Shown piece by piece: positions 16,643 to 26,300 of a DNA stretch of 42,598 nt (its first letter is position 1; each line of letters opens with the position of its first letter). The DNA comes from Fimisoma avicola (GTDB lineage Bacteria; Bacillota; Clostridia; Peptostreptococcales; Anaerovoracaceae): NCBI GenBank assembly GCA_018714945.1, contig DVMO01000057.1, positions 1-42,598 of the forward strand, given 5' to 3'. Below the pieces are notes generated by a model. It saw only the letters and a program-made list of their open reading frames with translations, searched no databases and was not told the origin of the DNA. A program made the translations under genes and the position numbers.

Positions 16643-18370
16643 CTACTGGGTCGCATCTCCGCCGGAATCATCACCCGTATCAGGTTCCTGCGGAGTATCC
16701 GGATCTTCGGTAGAAGCCGGAGCACCTTTGCTCACCACAAGGTCTATGCGGCTGCCTTCTTCAAGTTCAGTTCCCTGCGGATACTGCTGTTCCATTACCT
16801 GGTTCTGAGCATAAGTCGTACTTTCTTCGTAAGTTATGGATCCGACAGTGAAGCCTTCCCTTTCTATCGATGCCCTTGCATCATCTATATCAAGGCCCAG
16901 AAGATGAGGTACTATGCCCATTTCTTTTCCTTGTCCGTCGCTCACTTCAACATCGATCGCAGTCCCCCTGTCTGCAGTGGTCCCGGCATCTACAGACTGG
17001 CTCACGATGGTGTCCACAGGCTGAGTGCTGGTCACTGTCTTGACTATGCCAAGCTCAAAGCCGAAACTCTGGAGATACTCCTCAGCCTCTTTGTAGTCCA
17101 TTCCGAGAATACTTGGAACAACACCGTCTCTCTTGCCTTTGCTCACATTGACCGTTATCACCTGACCTTCGCCTACCATGGCTCCTACGCTAGGAGTCTG
17201 TGAAGTTATGAGGCCCTCTTCCTGATCTGCACTGTAAACTTCGTCGCCTTCTTCTATGACAAGGCCCAGCTTTTCAGCTTCTTCCTGTGCTTCTTCAAGG
17301 GTCTTTCCCCTGAAATCAGGTACTTCTATCTCGTCACTCGCTCCTCCAAACAGGCCGGTAGCAAATCCCAATCCTACGGCGGCTGCAATAACCACTATCA
17401 CCGCCGCAACGATGATAAATATCTTCGTCTTATCGGTCTTTTTCTTCTGATTATGATACTCGTTTCTTATCAGGTCCTTCTTGGCTTCTGCACTAAGCTG
17501 GTTGCTTTCATCATCGGCTTTTTCTTCATCGGTATTCAGGGCCGTGCCTCCCATGACCTTTGTGATGAATTCGATATTGTCCAGATCATCTATCAGCTCG
17601 TCGGCAGATTTGTATCTGTTGGTCTGATATTTGTCGGTGGCTTTTTCGATCACCTTTTCGAGCTGCGGAGGTATTCCCGGTACTTTAGGTATAGGATCGT
17701 TTATATGCATGAGGGCAATGCTTATAGGATTATCTCCGTCAAAAGGAACTTTCCCTGTAAGCATTTCATATAACACTATGCCGAGGGAATATATGTCTGA
17801 TCTTTCATCTACATATGCGCCCCTTGCCTGCTCAGGCGAAAAGTAATGCACCGAGCCGATGATCTTGTCATCGCCTTCTTCTATGCTTGCCTGGCTGACA
17901 GCTCTTGCTATGCCGAAATCTGCAAGTTTTGCAGTTCCCTGGGATGTGATAAGGATATTATGCGGTTTTACATCCCTATGTATTATCTGGTTTTTATGGG
18001 CAAGGCTCAGAGCAGAAGCCACCTGCCTCGTTATGCTGATAGCTTCTTTATAATCAAGCTTTCCCTTTTCCTCTATGACCTGGCTGAGAGGCTTTCCGTC
18101 TATCAGCTCCATTACTATGAAATTGATATTGCCTTCCCTGCCGACATCATATACATTCACTATGTTCGGATGGGAAAGTCCTGCTGCAGCCTGAGATTCC
18201 TTCCTGAAATTCTCTATGAACTGTTCATCTTTGGTAAATTCCGGCCTTAGGATCTTTATGGCCACATACCGGTTCAGCAGGCGGTCTTTTGCCTTATACA
18301 CGACGGCCATGCCGCCTTCGCCTATTTTTTCTATTATCTCATATCTTCCCAACAACAATTTACTGCTCAT
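16643..18370 (-). CDS. prkC: Ser/Thr protein kinase with three PASTA domains
   Basis: Membrane-anchored Hanks-type kinase that senses muropeptides or lipid II and phosphorylates cell-wall, translation and germination targets. The cytoplasmic kinase has GEGGMAVVYKA (glycine loop), VAIK (catalytic Lys about 39), HRDVKPHN (Asp about 133), DFGIA and SPEQARG. A juxtamembrane acidic linker and a single helix (FIIVAAVIVVIAAAVGLGFA) follow, then three extracellular PASTA repeats beginning EIEVPDF, GVVPSIL and GIVPHLL, and a short Pro/Asp/Gly-rich tail. Two ATGs are possible; the one at 18370 has GGAGG nine bases upstream and is preferred over that at 18376. The gene overlaps its phosphatase gene, giving coupled kinase/phosphatase expression. 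In Bacillus subtilis, PrkC is known to phosphorylate the RsgA homologue, whose gene follows here. Confidence 0.96.
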   Translation of the reverse strand: MSSKLLLGRYEIIEKIGEGGMAVVYKAKDRLLNRYVAIKILRPEFTKDEQFIENFRKESQAAAGLSHPNIVNVYDVGREGNINFIVMELIDGKPLSQVIEEKGKLDYKEAISITRQVASALSLAHKNQIIHRDVKPHNILITSQGTAKLADFGIARAVSQASIEEGDDKIIGSVHYFSPEQARGAYVDERSDIYSLGIVLYEMLTGKVPFDGDNPISIALMHINDPIPKVPGIPPQLEKVIEKATDKYQTNRYKSADELIDDLDNIEFITKVMGGTALNTDEEKADDESNQLSAEAKKDLIRNEYHNQKKKTDKTKIFIIVAAVIVVIAAAVGLGFATGLFGGASDEIEVPDFRGKTLEEAQEEAEKLGLVIEEGDEVYSADQEEGLITSQTPSVGAMVGEGQVITVNVSKGKRDGVVPSILGMDYKEAEEYLQSFGFELGIVKTVTSTQPVDTIVSQSVDAGTTADRGTAIDVEVSDGQGKEMGIVPHLLGLDIDDARASIEREGFTVGSITYEESTTYAQNQVMEQQYPQGTELEEGSRIDLVVSKGAPASTEDPDTPQEPDTGDDSGGDATQ

Positions 18371-19109
18371 CAACATCTTCCTCCGTAACCTTTATACTGA
18401 TTATGGTGATATTATCATGCCCTCCGTTTTTATTGGCTGCGTCTACCATTTCTGCGCAGACATCTGACATTGATATATCTTTTTCCAAAATTGTCTTCAT
18501 GGATCTCTCGTCAACTTCGTCATACAATCCGTCGGTACAGAGGATAAGTATATCGTCCTTGACGATCTCAAGCTGGAAAAAATCCGGTTCAACCGTATCT
18601 TCAGCTCCCAGAGCCTTGGTTATTACATTTTTTCTTTCGTCTACAGCTGCCTGCTCTTGGGAAATTATCCCTGCGTTTAACAGGGTGTTGACATATGTGT
18701 GATCCTCTGTAAGCTGTACCAGTTCGCCGTTCCTATACAGGTAAACGCGGCTGTCTCCCACATTGGCGATATATGCCTTTCCGCCTTTGATATACACTAT
18801 GGCCGCCGTTGTCGCCATGCCTTTGTTTTCTTCATATCTCCGGGCTTTTTCAAATATTTCTTCATTGGTCTTGTCAAGACACGCCTGCAGATAATTGACA
18901 ACAGCATATTTATTAGTTGCCTCAGCCAGAGGATGATCTTCTATGTAATTGGCTATCTCCTTGACCGCCGTCCTGCTGGCTATTTCCCCTGCGTTTCCTC
19001 CTCCTACTCCGTCGGCTACAAGATATACCTTGTCTGCCAGAAAAACGAAACAGGCATCCTCGTTGTTACTTCGTTTCAGTCCTTTATCAGACTTGAACCC
19101 AACTTCCAT
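18360..19109 (-). CDS. prpC: PP2C-family protein phosphatase
   Basis: Cytoplasmic metal-dependent Ser/Thr phosphatase that reverses PrkC action, 249 residues. PP2C motifs in order: SDKGLKRSNNEDA (metal-binding Asp), VADGVGGGNAGEIAS, ANVGDSRVYL, LTEDHTYV, LCTDGLYDEV and GGHDNITII, so the metal site appears complete. GAGGA precedes the ATG. Its 3' end overlaps the start of prkC. It follows rsmB by 12 bases, the standard rsmB-prpC-prkC-rsgA-rpe arrangement of Firmicutes. Confidence 0.96.
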   Translation of the reverse strand: MEVGFKSDKGLKRSNNEDACFVFLADKVYLVADGVGGGNAGEIASRTAVKEIANYIEDHPLAEATNKYAVVNYLQACLDKTNEEIFEKARRYEENKGMATTAAIVYIKGGKAYIANVGDSRVYLYRNGELVQLTEDHTYVNTLLNAGIISQEQAAVDERKNVITKALGAEDTVEPDFFQLEIVKDDILILCTDGLYDEVDERSMKTILEKDISMSDVCAEMVDAANKNGGHDNITIISIKVTEEDVDEQ

Positions 19110-19121
19110 AAAGTCCTCTTG

Positions 19122-20399
19122 TCACCCCTTTTTCAACATTTTGCAGATGTAGAATCCATCCACATCCTGCGTCGGTAAAAACTGTTTCTGATATATTATC
19201 TCAAAATTGCTGTTTTTCTCTGTAAAGGCCTCGATCTGCCTTCTGTTTTCCCCATCATTGACTGTACAGGTACTGTACATGAGCGTTCCGCCCTTTTTTA
19301 CATAAGACGAAGCGTTTTGCAGGATCATTTTCTGTATCTGTATTATATCTGATATTCCTTCCGCAGATCTGTACCGTATCTCCGGTCTTCTCCTGATGAC
19401 GCCCAGACCGCTGCATGGAGCATCCACCAGCACTCTGTCAGCGCTTTCCGCCATTGACGGGTCTCCATTGCGCCCGTCAGCCAGCCTGACCTTTATATTT
19501 TCAATCCCAAGCCTTTGCGCCTGATCTTTTATCAGTTCCAGCTTATGGTCAAATATGTCGCAGGCAGTCAGTGTGCCCCGGTTTTCCATCATTTCTGCCA
19601 TGGCGGCAGCTTTCCCGCCGGGAGCTGCGCACATGTCGATCACATTTTCGCCCGGAAGAACTCCTATGGTGTCAGCCGCAAAGATCGACGCTTCATCCTG
19701 TACTGAAAACTTGCCGTTTTTGTAGGCGGATGTTGTGAACACTCCTTTTCCCGACAAAAGTATCAGTGCTCTTGGGGACAGGTTTCCCGGCCTGACCTCA
19801 ATGCCCTCTTTCTCCAGTTCTCTTGTCAGACTGTTCCTGTCTGTTTTAAGCCTGTTTATCCTGATGGAAAGATCCGGCCTGCAGTTTGATGCCTTTAGCA
19901 TATCTTCGCAGACATCTGCACCGAACTGCTCAGTCCAGAGGTCTATTATCCACAGGGGAAATGAGTAATTTACTCTCAGAAACTCCCGCAGATCTTCTTC
20001 TCTGCCGGGAAACACCATCTGATCCCGTTTCTTTAAATATCCGCGCAGCACGCCATTGACAAAGCCATCTCTGCCGCGGCAGAGTTTTTTCGCCATTTCC
20101 GTAGTCTGGCCCACAGCGGCATAATCCGGTATTTTCTCAGCCTTTATGATCTGAAAGAGTCCAAGGCGGAGCAATATTTTTTCTCTTGCTTTGACTTTTT
20201 TGATACCGGAGGGTATGAGCTGGTCAAGGACATGATCCAGAAATATCTCCCCGGAAAGCACTCCGTGGACAAGCTCCCTTACAAAACGGGGATCATCAGG
20301 CCTGCTCTGTGTTATTATCTTATTGGAGGCTATATTAGAATAAGCTCCTTTTTCTACAGACAAAAGTATGTCAAATGCTGCTTTCCTGTTGCGGTCCAT
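19122..20399 (-). CDS. rsmB: 16S rRNA (cytosine967-C5)-methyltransferase
   Basis: Methylates C967 of 16S rRNA using S-adenosylmethionine. Residues 1 to about 125 form the NusB-like RNA-binding domain (RKAAFDILLSVEKGAYSN at the start). The Rossmann methyltransferase domain follows with DMCAAPGGKAA (SAM site), DAPCSGLG (near residue 328) and YSTCTV (near 374), the two cysteines used in catalysis and release. About 425 residues, close to family length. The frame can begin at TTG 20402, but ATG 20399 overlaps the yugP stop as TGATG and is chosen. It is followed by prpC. Confidence 0.95.
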   Translation of the reverse strand: MDRNRKAAFDILLSVEKGAYSNIASNKIITQSRPDDPRFVRELVHGVLSGEIFLDHVLDQLIPSGIKKVKAREKILLRLGLFQIIKAEKIPDYAAVGQTTEMAKKLCRGRDGFVNGVLRGYLKKRDQMVFPGREEDLREFLRVNYSFPLWIIDLWTEQFGADVCEDMLKASNCRPDLSIRINRLKTDRNSLTRELEKEGIEVRPGNLSPRALILLSGKGVFTTSAYKNGKFSVQDEASIFAADTIGVLPGENVIDMCAAPGGKAAAMAEMMENRGTLTACDIFDHKLELIKDQAQRLGIENIKVRLADGRNGDPSMAESADRVLVDAPCSGLGVIRRRPEIRYRSAEGISDIIQIQKMILQNASSYVKKGGTLMYSTCTVNDGENRRQIEAFTEKNSNFEIIYQKQFLPTQDVDGFYICKMLKKG

Positions 20400-21094
20400 C
20401 AATCTCTTCTTCCTCTGATAGCCAGTATCCTGAGAAGGTTGGCAACAGCCACCGCAAGGGACGCCACATATGTCATGGCAGCCGCCGAGAGTACTTTTTT
20501 TGCGCCTCTTTCTTCGTCCTGGTATATGACGCCTGTGGCTTCCATCTGTTCAAGAGCCCGTCTGCTGGCATCAAACTCAACTGGCAGAGTTATCCCGTGG
20601 AAAAGTATCACTGCCAGAAAGAAAATGACTCCTATATTGAACAGCATATCTCCTATATAATTTTCTGCAGCTACCATTATGAGCCCTGCGAGGATGAGGA
20701 TCCAGCTCAGCCTTGATGCCACATTGACCGCAGGAACTATGCTGTTCCTTACCTTGAGCGGCCCATAGCCCACAGCATGCTGTATGGCGTGCCCCGCCTC
20801 ATGGCATGCCACGCTGACAGCGGCCACCGAGTCTATGGAATAAACTCCCTGAGAAAGCCTCAAGACTCTTGTGCGGGGATCGTAATGATCTGTAAGGTTC
20901 CCCCTTATCTGTTCAATGGTCACATCTGACAAGCCATTGGCATCCAGCACTTTTCTGGCAGCTTCTTCGCCTGTCAACCCTCTTTGGTTCCTGACCTGAG
21001 AATATTTTTTAAAATTGCCGCTGACCCTGCTCTGAGCTATCAGGGTAAATACCATAGCCGCCAGGAACAGCATCATAGAGAATTCATATGTCAT
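20399..21094 (-). CDS. yugP: Membrane zinc metallopeptidase, YugP family
   Basis: A 231-residue predicted membrane protease of the Zn_peptidase_2 family. An N-terminal membrane helix (SMMLFLAAMVFTLIA) is followed by a soluble region, the zinc motif CHEAGHAIQHA, and two to three further helices, including one after VASRLSWILILAG and one near VASLAVAVANLLRILA. Function is unassigned in general; the HEAGH motif predicts a metal-dependent protease at the membrane. The start at ATG 21094 has AAGGAG seven bases upstream and is preferred over the in-frame TTG at 21118, which would run into fmt. It lies between fmt and rsmB, its frequent place in Firmicutes. Confidence 0.9.
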   Translation of the reverse strand: MTYEFSMMLFLAAMVFTLIAQSRVSGNFKKYSQVRNQRGLTGEEAARKVLDANGLSDVTIEQIRGNLTDHYDPRTRVLRLSQGVYSIDSVAAVSVACHEAGHAIQHAVGYGPLKVRNSIVPAVNVASRLSWILILAGLIMVAAENYIGDMLFNIGVIFFLAVILFHGITLPVEFDASRRALEQMEATGVIYQDEERGAKKVLSAAAMTYVASLAVAVANLLRILAIRGRRD

Positions 21095-21110
21095 CCTTAT
21101 TCTCCTTCGA

Positions 21111-22040
21111 TCATTCAAACATGGTCCCTTCAGTCACATCATGGCCTTTGATATATTCCGAGACCTTCATCCGTTTTTTTCCAGGGACCTGTAATTCTTC
21201 TATTACGAGTATTTTTCCTCCGCAAGATATTTTAATACCTTCTGGTGATACCCCCACGACCGTGCCTGACGGCTTATCTATGTTACGATCATCAGGATGT
21301 GCTTTCCATATTTTTACTGTCTGTCCTCTGTAGGAGCAGAAAGCTCCCGGCCATGGATCATACGCCCTTATCAGGCGTTCTATCTCCTCCGGGCTCCTGG
21401 AAAAGTCCAGCTTTCCATCTTTTTTGGAGATCAGCCCGGCGTATGTGGCCTTGCTTTCATCTTGCGGCACCGAAACTGCGGTACCGTCTTCAATGGACCT
21501 CAATGTCTGTATCAGCAGCCTTCCTCCTGCCTGTGCCAATGCGTCGTGGAGACTGCCGGAATTCATCCGGCCTATGGATATTTCTTCCTGGGAAATTATA
21601 TCTCCTGTATCCAGGCCCCTGGCCATCTGCATTATGGTCACACCTGTCTTTTCTTCTCCGTCAGCTATTGCTCTCTGGATCGGTGAAGCTCCTCTGAGCT
21701 TAGGCAAAAGGGATGCATGAACATTGACACATCCGAATCTGGGAAGTGTCAGCACCTCTTGGGGCAGTATCTGGCCATACGCAGCCACTATTATGATGTC
21801 CGGCGCAATGTCTTTAAGCCGGTCCATTACCTTTTCATCTCCGCCAAGTCTCTCCGGCTGCATGATGGGGGTGCCATGTCCTGCAGCCAGCTCCTTTACA
21901 GGAGTTACCTGTATTTTCTTCCCTCTGTCTCTGGCCCTGTCAGGCTGAGTTATGACAAGCTCAACTGTGTGACTGCTTTTATACAGATAATCCAATATGG
22001 TCGCAGAAAATTCCGGAGTTCCCATAAATACTGTTTTCAT
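21111..22040 (-). CDS. fmt: Methionyl-tRNA formyltransferase
   Basis: Formylates initiator Met-tRNA using 10-formyltetrahydrofolate. The 309-residue protein shows MGTPEFSATIL at the start, AAYGQILPQEVL, the catalytic NVHASLLPKLRGASPIQ (106-122; Asn106, His108) and D144 in GLDTGDII, followed by the C-terminal OB-like tRNA-binding domain. Two bases separate it from def, which removes the formyl group after translation, and GGGAG precedes the ATG. Family length and order are normal. Confidence 0.97.
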   Translation of the reverse strand: MKTVFMGTPEFSATILDYLYKSSHTVELVITQPDRARDRGKKIQVTPVKELAAGHGTPIMQPERLGGDEKVMDRLKDIAPDIIIVAAYGQILPQEVLTLPRFGCVNVHASLLPKLRGASPIQRAIADGEEKTGVTIMQMARGLDTGDIISQEEISIGRMNSGSLHDALAQAGGRLLIQTLRSIEDGTAVSVPQDESKATYAGLISKKDGKLDFSRSPEEIERLIRAYDPWPGAFCSYRGQTVKIWKAHPDDRNIDKPSGTVVGVSPEGIKISCGGKILVIEELQVPGKKRMKVSEYIKGHDVTEGTMFE

Positions 22041-22042
22041 GC

Positions 22043-22558
22043 TCAGTTACTCCCATCCTGCTTTTTTTCGTCCGAGGGTACACCTTCCTCGTCTGCCTCT
22101 TCGATGGCCTCCCTGACATTGGTAGCTTTATCGGTATATAAAATACCTTCAAGATGATCGTACTCGTGACACATTACTCTGGCGTCAAAGTCGTCAAATT
22201 CATATGTCTGTCTGACACCATCCAGGTCAAGGGCTTCTATTTTTATGTGGGACGGTCTGTCAACCGTGCCTATGAGACCCGGCACGCTCAGACAGCCTTC
22301 ATCTCCTGTCTGGCTTCCGCTCTGTTCAAGGATCACCGGATTTATCATATAATATACTCTGCCCGGTTCAGGTTCAGCTACAAACATCCGCCTCATGATC
22401 CCCACCTGCGGAGCCGCTATCCCTACGCCAAACTCAGCTCTCATGGTTTCGAGCATGTCTGTCATGGTCTGTCTTATCCGATCGGTCACTTCTGTGACTT
22501 CCCTGCAATGTTTTCTCAGTATCTCGTCGCCTTCTGTTACGATATGTCTTAAGGCCAT
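22043..22558 (-). CDS. def: Peptide deformylase
   Basis: Iron/zinc hydrolase removing the N-formyl group of new proteins, 171 residues. All three family motifs are present: GVGIAAPQ (45-52), EGCLSVPG (87-94, metal ligand C89) and HEYDH (131-135, ligands H131 and H135, catalytic E132). A charged 20-residue tail follows. GGAGG lies ten bases before ATG. It sits directly between priA and fmt, as in many Firmicutes. Confidence 0.97.
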   Translation of the reverse strand: MALRHIVTEGDEILRKHCREVTEVTDRIRQTMTDMLETMRAEFGVGIAAPQVGIMRRMFVAEPEPGRVYYMINPVILEQSGSQTGDEGCLSVPGLIGTVDRPSHIKIEALDLDGVRQTYEFDDFDARVMCHEYDHLEGILYTDKATNVREAIEEADEEGVPSDEKKQDGSN

Positions 22559-22578
22559 AATCCTTTTACCTCCGGTTA

Positions 22579-24588
22579 CTAATATGCGCTGTAAGGGTTG
22601 ACATCAATATCTATATTGCACTTAAAACCCTCGTTTATTATCTTTTTATTGAAATTTTCCAGGTGAAAGATGTATTGATTTCTTTCTCCTTTTGGACATT
22701 TTATCAGAAAGTATGCCCTGACCGAATCTTTGCTCTTAAAGCTCATCGACCTTTTGGGTCCCAGGATCTTTCCGCCATGAAGGCCGTCCATGGCCCTGCG
22801 CAGATAATCTGCGGCCCTGTCGGCACATTCAAAGGCTTTTTCCGCCTCTTCCGATGTGAAATTTACCATTATAAGGTCTGTAAAAGGCGGATAATCCATG
22901 AATTTTCTCAGTTTTATCTCCTGGTCGAAAAAATCATCATAATCATGGGCAGCCGCTTCTTTCAAAGCATAATTGCCTGGTTCATATGTCTGGATCACCA
23001 CATCTCCGCGGATATCTCTTCTGCCTGCCCTGCCTGCCGCCTGAGTCACAAGCTGGAAAGTCCTTTCTGCAGACCGGTAGTCAGGAATGTTCAGGCCGGT
23101 ATCTGCGGCTATTATGCCGACAACGCCGACATTATCAAAGTCAAGTCCTTTGGCAACAAGCTGTGTGCCCACAAGTATGTCGGTTTTTCCGTCAGAAAAG
23201 TCATCCAGGATCTTATCCATATCTTTTCTTGACTTTATGGCATCTATATCCAGTCTGGCTGAAACGGCTTCAGGAAAGTATCTGTTTACCGCCTCCTCAA
23301 CTTGCTGAGTGCCTATTCCGAAATATTTTATATATGAACTGCCGCATTCCGGACATCTTTCCGGCACAGGAAAGGTCCTCCCGCAATAGTGGCATACGAG
23401 TTTTTCAATGTTTTTATGATATGTCAGAGAAATACTGCATTCGGGACATTTCATCACATGGCCGCATTCGCGGCAGGAAATGAAGCTTGAATATCCCCTT
23501 CTGTTCTGCAGCAGGATGACCTGGCGGCCGTTGCCCAGTTCCTCTTTCATCAGTTCAAACAGCCTGCGGCTGAATATGGTATTATTGCCGGCTTTCAGCT
23601 CCTGCCGCATATCGGCTATCTCCACACGGGGCAGAGGCGTCTTGTTGAAGCGTTCTCTGAGGGTCAGCAGTTCATATATGCCCTGCTTAGCCCTGTAATA
23701 TGAGACTACCGAAGGGGTCGCACTGCCCAGGATAAGGACTCCGTCATAAGAAGATATCCTCTTGTAAGCTATGTCCACCGTATCATACTTGGGCGTCATG
23801 TCAGCTTTATAGCTAGGCTCCTGCTCCTCATCCATGATGATAAGGCCCAGATCTTCGACAGGTGCAAACACTCCCATCCTTGCTCCTATCACGATCCTGG
23901 CCCTGCCGTCTCTTATCCTCTCCCATTCGTCATATCGTTCCCGCTGTGTAAGCCTGCTGTGCATAACGGCAATGATATCTTTGCCGAACCTTCCGGCAAA
24001 TTCCCGGATTATCTGCTTGGTAAGAGAGATTTCCGGCACCAGCATTATTGCTGTCTTACCTTTGCCCAGGACTTTATCTATTGCCTCCATATAGACTTCG
24101 GTCTTGCCGCTTGCCGTAACCCCATACAGCAGAAAAGACTCCTGCCGTCCATCTTCGATGGCCCGGCTGATCTTGGAAACGGCGGTCATCTGTTCTCCGG
24201 TAAGCCGTTCCGGCCGTTCATAATGACCGCTTATGCCTTTGTATGGCTCTTTTTCCTTTCCGGGTCTTGGAGGCTTTCCCTCTGCAATGAAACATCTGAA
24301 GGCATCGTGATATCTGATCCCGTACCGCTGTTTCATCCACAAAGCCGTCCTGACGATCTCCTGTGTCAGGTATGCAGGCCTGAGCACCTGCAAAACGGGT
24401 TTTATCTTATCTGCGGGACAGTCCGTCCTGCTGGCCGTCCCGCAGACTATAGCTTTCTTTACAGTATCATGGGGGCCGAAAGGCACCGAAACAAGATCTC
24501 CGGCCTTTACATCCTCATCTGCGCTGTAAGTAAACAGGTTGTCTGTATATCTGCTCTTATTGTCTACAACTGCATTTATGTAAATCAT
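22579..24588 (-). CDS. priA: Primosomal protein N' (replication restart helicase)
   Basis: Superfamily 2 helicase that reloads the replisome at stalled forks. N-terminal 3' DNA-binding domain (MIYINAVVDNKSRYTDNLFTY), then Walker A GVTASGKTE (about 155-165), DEEQ box (about 252), QNRRGYSSFISCRECGH, zinc-binding cysteine pairs (CREC, CPEC, CHYC, CPEC at about 372-420), GTQLVAKGLDF, QAAGRAGR and the C-terminal domain. All motifs are intact. At 669 residues it is shorter than typical (730-830), mainly because the N-terminal region is compact. The ribosome site before the ATG is weak (AAAAGA), six bases after asnA, so coupling to asnA translation is likely. Confidence 0.96.
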   Translation of the reverse strand: MIYINAVVDNKSRYTDNLFTYSADEDVKAGDLVSVPFGPHDTVKKAIVCGTASRTDCPADKIKPVLQVLRPAYLTQEIVRTALWMKQRYGIRYHDAFRCFIAEGKPPRPGKEKEPYKGISGHYERPERLTGEQMTAVSKISRAIEDGRQESFLLYGVTASGKTEVYMEAIDKVLGKGKTAIMLVPEISLTKQIIREFAGRFGKDIIAVMHSRLTQRERYDEWERIRDGRARIVIGARMGVFAPVEDLGLIIMDEEQEPSYKADMTPKYDTVDIAYKRISSYDGVLILGSATPSVVSYYRAKQGIYELLTLRERFNKTPLPRVEIADMRQELKAGNNTIFSRRLFELMKEELGNGRQVILLQNRRGYSSFISCRECGHVMKCPECSISLTYHKNIEKLVCHYCGRTFPVPERCPECGSSYIKYFGIGTQQVEEAVNRYFPEAVSARLDIDAIKSRKDMDKILDDFSDGKTDILVGTQLVAKGLDFDNVGVVGIIAADTGLNIPDYRSAERTFQLVTQAAGRAGRRDIRGDVVIQTYEPGNYALKEAAAHDYDDFFDQEIKLRKFMDYPPFTDLIMVNFTSEEAEKAFECADRAADYLRRAMDGLHGGKILGPKRSMSFKSKDSVRAYFLIKCPKGERNQYIFHLENFNKKIINEGFKCNIDIDVNPYSAY

Positions 24589-24594
24589 TATCTT

Positions 24595-25605
24595 TTAGAG
24601 CAGGTATATGTTGTTTGCTTTACAGGCCTCCACCATTTCGTCAGGCCATACAGATACCTGCGCTTCTCCTATATGAGCTTTTCTAAGGAAATACATGCAC
24701 AGACGGCTCTGTCCGATTCCTCCTCCGATGGTGTACGGAAGTTTGTTTTCAAGCACTGCCTTCTGGAAAGGCAGCTCGGCCCTCTCCTGGCAGCCTTCAG
24801 CTTTGAGCTGGCGTGCCATGGCATCAGCATCAACTCTTATGCCCATGGAAGATATCTCAAATGCCCTGTCAAGGATATCGTTCCAGAGTATGATGTCGCC
24901 GTTGAGTTCCCAGTCATCATAGTCAGGAGATCTGCCGTCATGTTTTTCTCCTGATCTGAGCCTTCCTCCTATTTTCATTATGAACACCGCTCTGTGATCT
25001 TTGGTCACGGCATCTTCCCTTTCCTTTGGAGTCAGGTCAGGATACATGTCTTCCAGTTCCTGAGTGGTCACAAAAAAGATCTCGTTCGGAAGTTCTGTAT
25101 AAAGGTCTTTATATAGCCTGTTCACATAGTCTCCCAGGTTTTTCAGAGAGTTGTATATGGTAACGACTGTTTCCTTCAGATATGCTTCGGTCCTCTGGTC
25201 TTTTGTTATGACCTTTTCCCAGTCCCATTGATCCACATATACGGAATGGAGGTTGTCGAGTTCTTCATCTCTTCTGATGGCGTTCATATCGGTATATATG
25301 CCATGTCCGGGCTCTATGCCGTATTTTCCCAGGGCCATCCTTTTCCACTTTGCAAGGGACTGGACTACCTCCACTTCCATTTCGTCAATATCTTTAAGGG
25401 TGAATGATACTCTCCTTTCAACGCCGTTGAGGTTATCGTTGAGTCCGGTCTTTGGGTCTACGAAAAGAGGCGCCGAAACTCTGCGCAGGCTCAGGCCGTA
25501 TGCCAGTTCCTGCTGAAAATAATCTTTGATCTTTTTAATTGCCCTCTGGCTTTCCATCAGGTCTATAACAGGGCTGTAGTCTTTGGGTAATATCAGGTAT
25601 GACAT
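24595..25605 (-). CDS. asnA: Aspartate--ammonia ligase (asparagine synthetase A)
   Basis: ATP-dependent amidation of aspartate by free ammonia; a class II aminoacyl-tRNA-synthetase-like fold. The 336-residue protein shows YQQELAYGLSLRRVSAPLFVD-type N-terminal sequence (split here as QQELAYGLSLRR and SAPLFVD), the DQWDWEKVI motif, WNDILDRAFEISSMGIRVD and the C-terminal GGGIGQSRLCMYFLRK motif 3. Length matches the family (about 330). GGAGG sits seven bases before ATG. It is embedded between queH and priA; in Gram-positive bacteria asnA is sometimes nitrogen-regulated, but no separate promoter is visible in the 23-base gap to queH. Confidence 0.96.
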   Translation of the reverse strand: MSYLILPKDYSPVIDLMESQRAIKKIKDYFQQELAYGLSLRRVSAPLFVDPKTGLNDNLNGVERRVSFTLKDIDEMEVEVVQSLAKWKRMALGKYGIEPGHGIYTDMNAIRRDEELDNLHSVYVDQWDWEKVITKDQRTEAYLKETVVTIYNSLKNLGDYVNRLYKDLYTELPNEIFFVTTQELEDMYPDLTPKEREDAVTKDHRAVFIMKIGGRLRSGEKHDGRSPDYDDWELNGDIILWNDILDRAFEISSMGIRVDADAMARQLKAEGCQERAELPFQKAVLENKLPYTIGGGIGQSRLCMYFLRKAHIGEAQVSVWPDEMVEACKANNIYLL

Positions 25606-25628
25606 TTTTGTTCCTCCAAGTCATCAAA

Positions 25629-26276
25629 TTATTTTTTAGAAAATTCACATCCGCAATAGTTCTGCCTGTACAGTCCGTATTCCCTGGACATCTGTATGCT
25701 TTTCTGGAACCCTGCTTTCTTCTTGAAATCCATGTCGAGGAATTCCAGTCCGTATGCGTTGGCGATTTCACATCCTATGGCAGAAACCATGCTGTAGCTC
25801 TTGTGCGGGCTCACCGTCAGGGTGGTCCCAAAGAGCTGATTACCTGTACGGATTGCTGCCTGCGCCGTTCTTTTTAGACGGAGCCGGAAACATTCCGTAC
25901 ACCTTGAGCCCCCTTCCGGTTCTGATTCGAGTCCCTGCGCCGCCTCATAGAATTCTTCAGGCATATATTCGCCTTCGATGAATTCTATCTTATCTTCATC
26001 GGGCAGTTTCTGGTTGTATTTTTTTATGAAATCGATCTGCGATTGTTTTCGCTTCTCGTATTCCTCTCTGTCTGTTATGTTTGGATTATAAAAGAATATC
26101 GTCACCTTATAGACCGGCACGAGCCTTTCCACGCATGCAGTGCTGCATGGGCCGCAGCAGGAATGGAGCAAAAGCCTGTTCTTTGTGACTTTTACTTCAA
26201 CACCCTGTCCTATTATCCCTCTGTTGTCTTTGTGTCCTGTACATGTCTGAGCCTGAGGCTGTGTCTTTTTTACCAT
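25629..26276 (-). CDS. queH: Epoxyqueuosine reductase QueH
   Basis: Last step of queuosine synthesis in tRNA, reducing epoxyqueuosine; the non-cobalamin QueH family (formerly DUF208). Conserved cysteines are present: HSCCGPCST (C40, C41, C44), CTECFRLRL (C126, C129) and the C-terminal CGCEFSKK (C208, C210). The N-terminus carries about 33 residues more than the typical MxxxLLLHSC start; the ATG at 26276 has GAGGG seven bases upstream, while no better internal start is evident, so I keep it. It heads the long operon from the promoter at 26333-26360. The tRNA-Tyr and tRNA-Asp genes in the window have G34 anticodons, the substrate class for queuosine. Confidence 0.92.
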   Translation of the reverse strand: MVKKTQPQAQTCTGHKDNRGIIGQGVEVKVTKNRLLLHSCCGPCSTACVERLVPVYKVTIFFYNPNITDREEYEKRKQSQIDFIKKYNQKLPDEDKIEFIEGEYMPEEFYEAAQGLESEPEGGSRCTECFRLRLKRTAQAAIRTGNQLFGTTLTVSPHKSYSMVSAIGCEIANAYGLEFLDMDFKKKAGFQKSIQMSREYGLYRQNYCGCEFSKK

Positions 26277-26300
26277 CGGTGATCCCTCATGATGTCATCT

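Noticed and set aside
23959..24954. Plus-strand open frame of 331 codons opposite priA and asnA
   Set aside because: Antisense shadow of two certain genes, no start signals and no recognisable domain.
25606..25628. T-box or other leader before asnA
   Set aside because: Only 23 bases separate it from queH, with no room for a leader or promoter.
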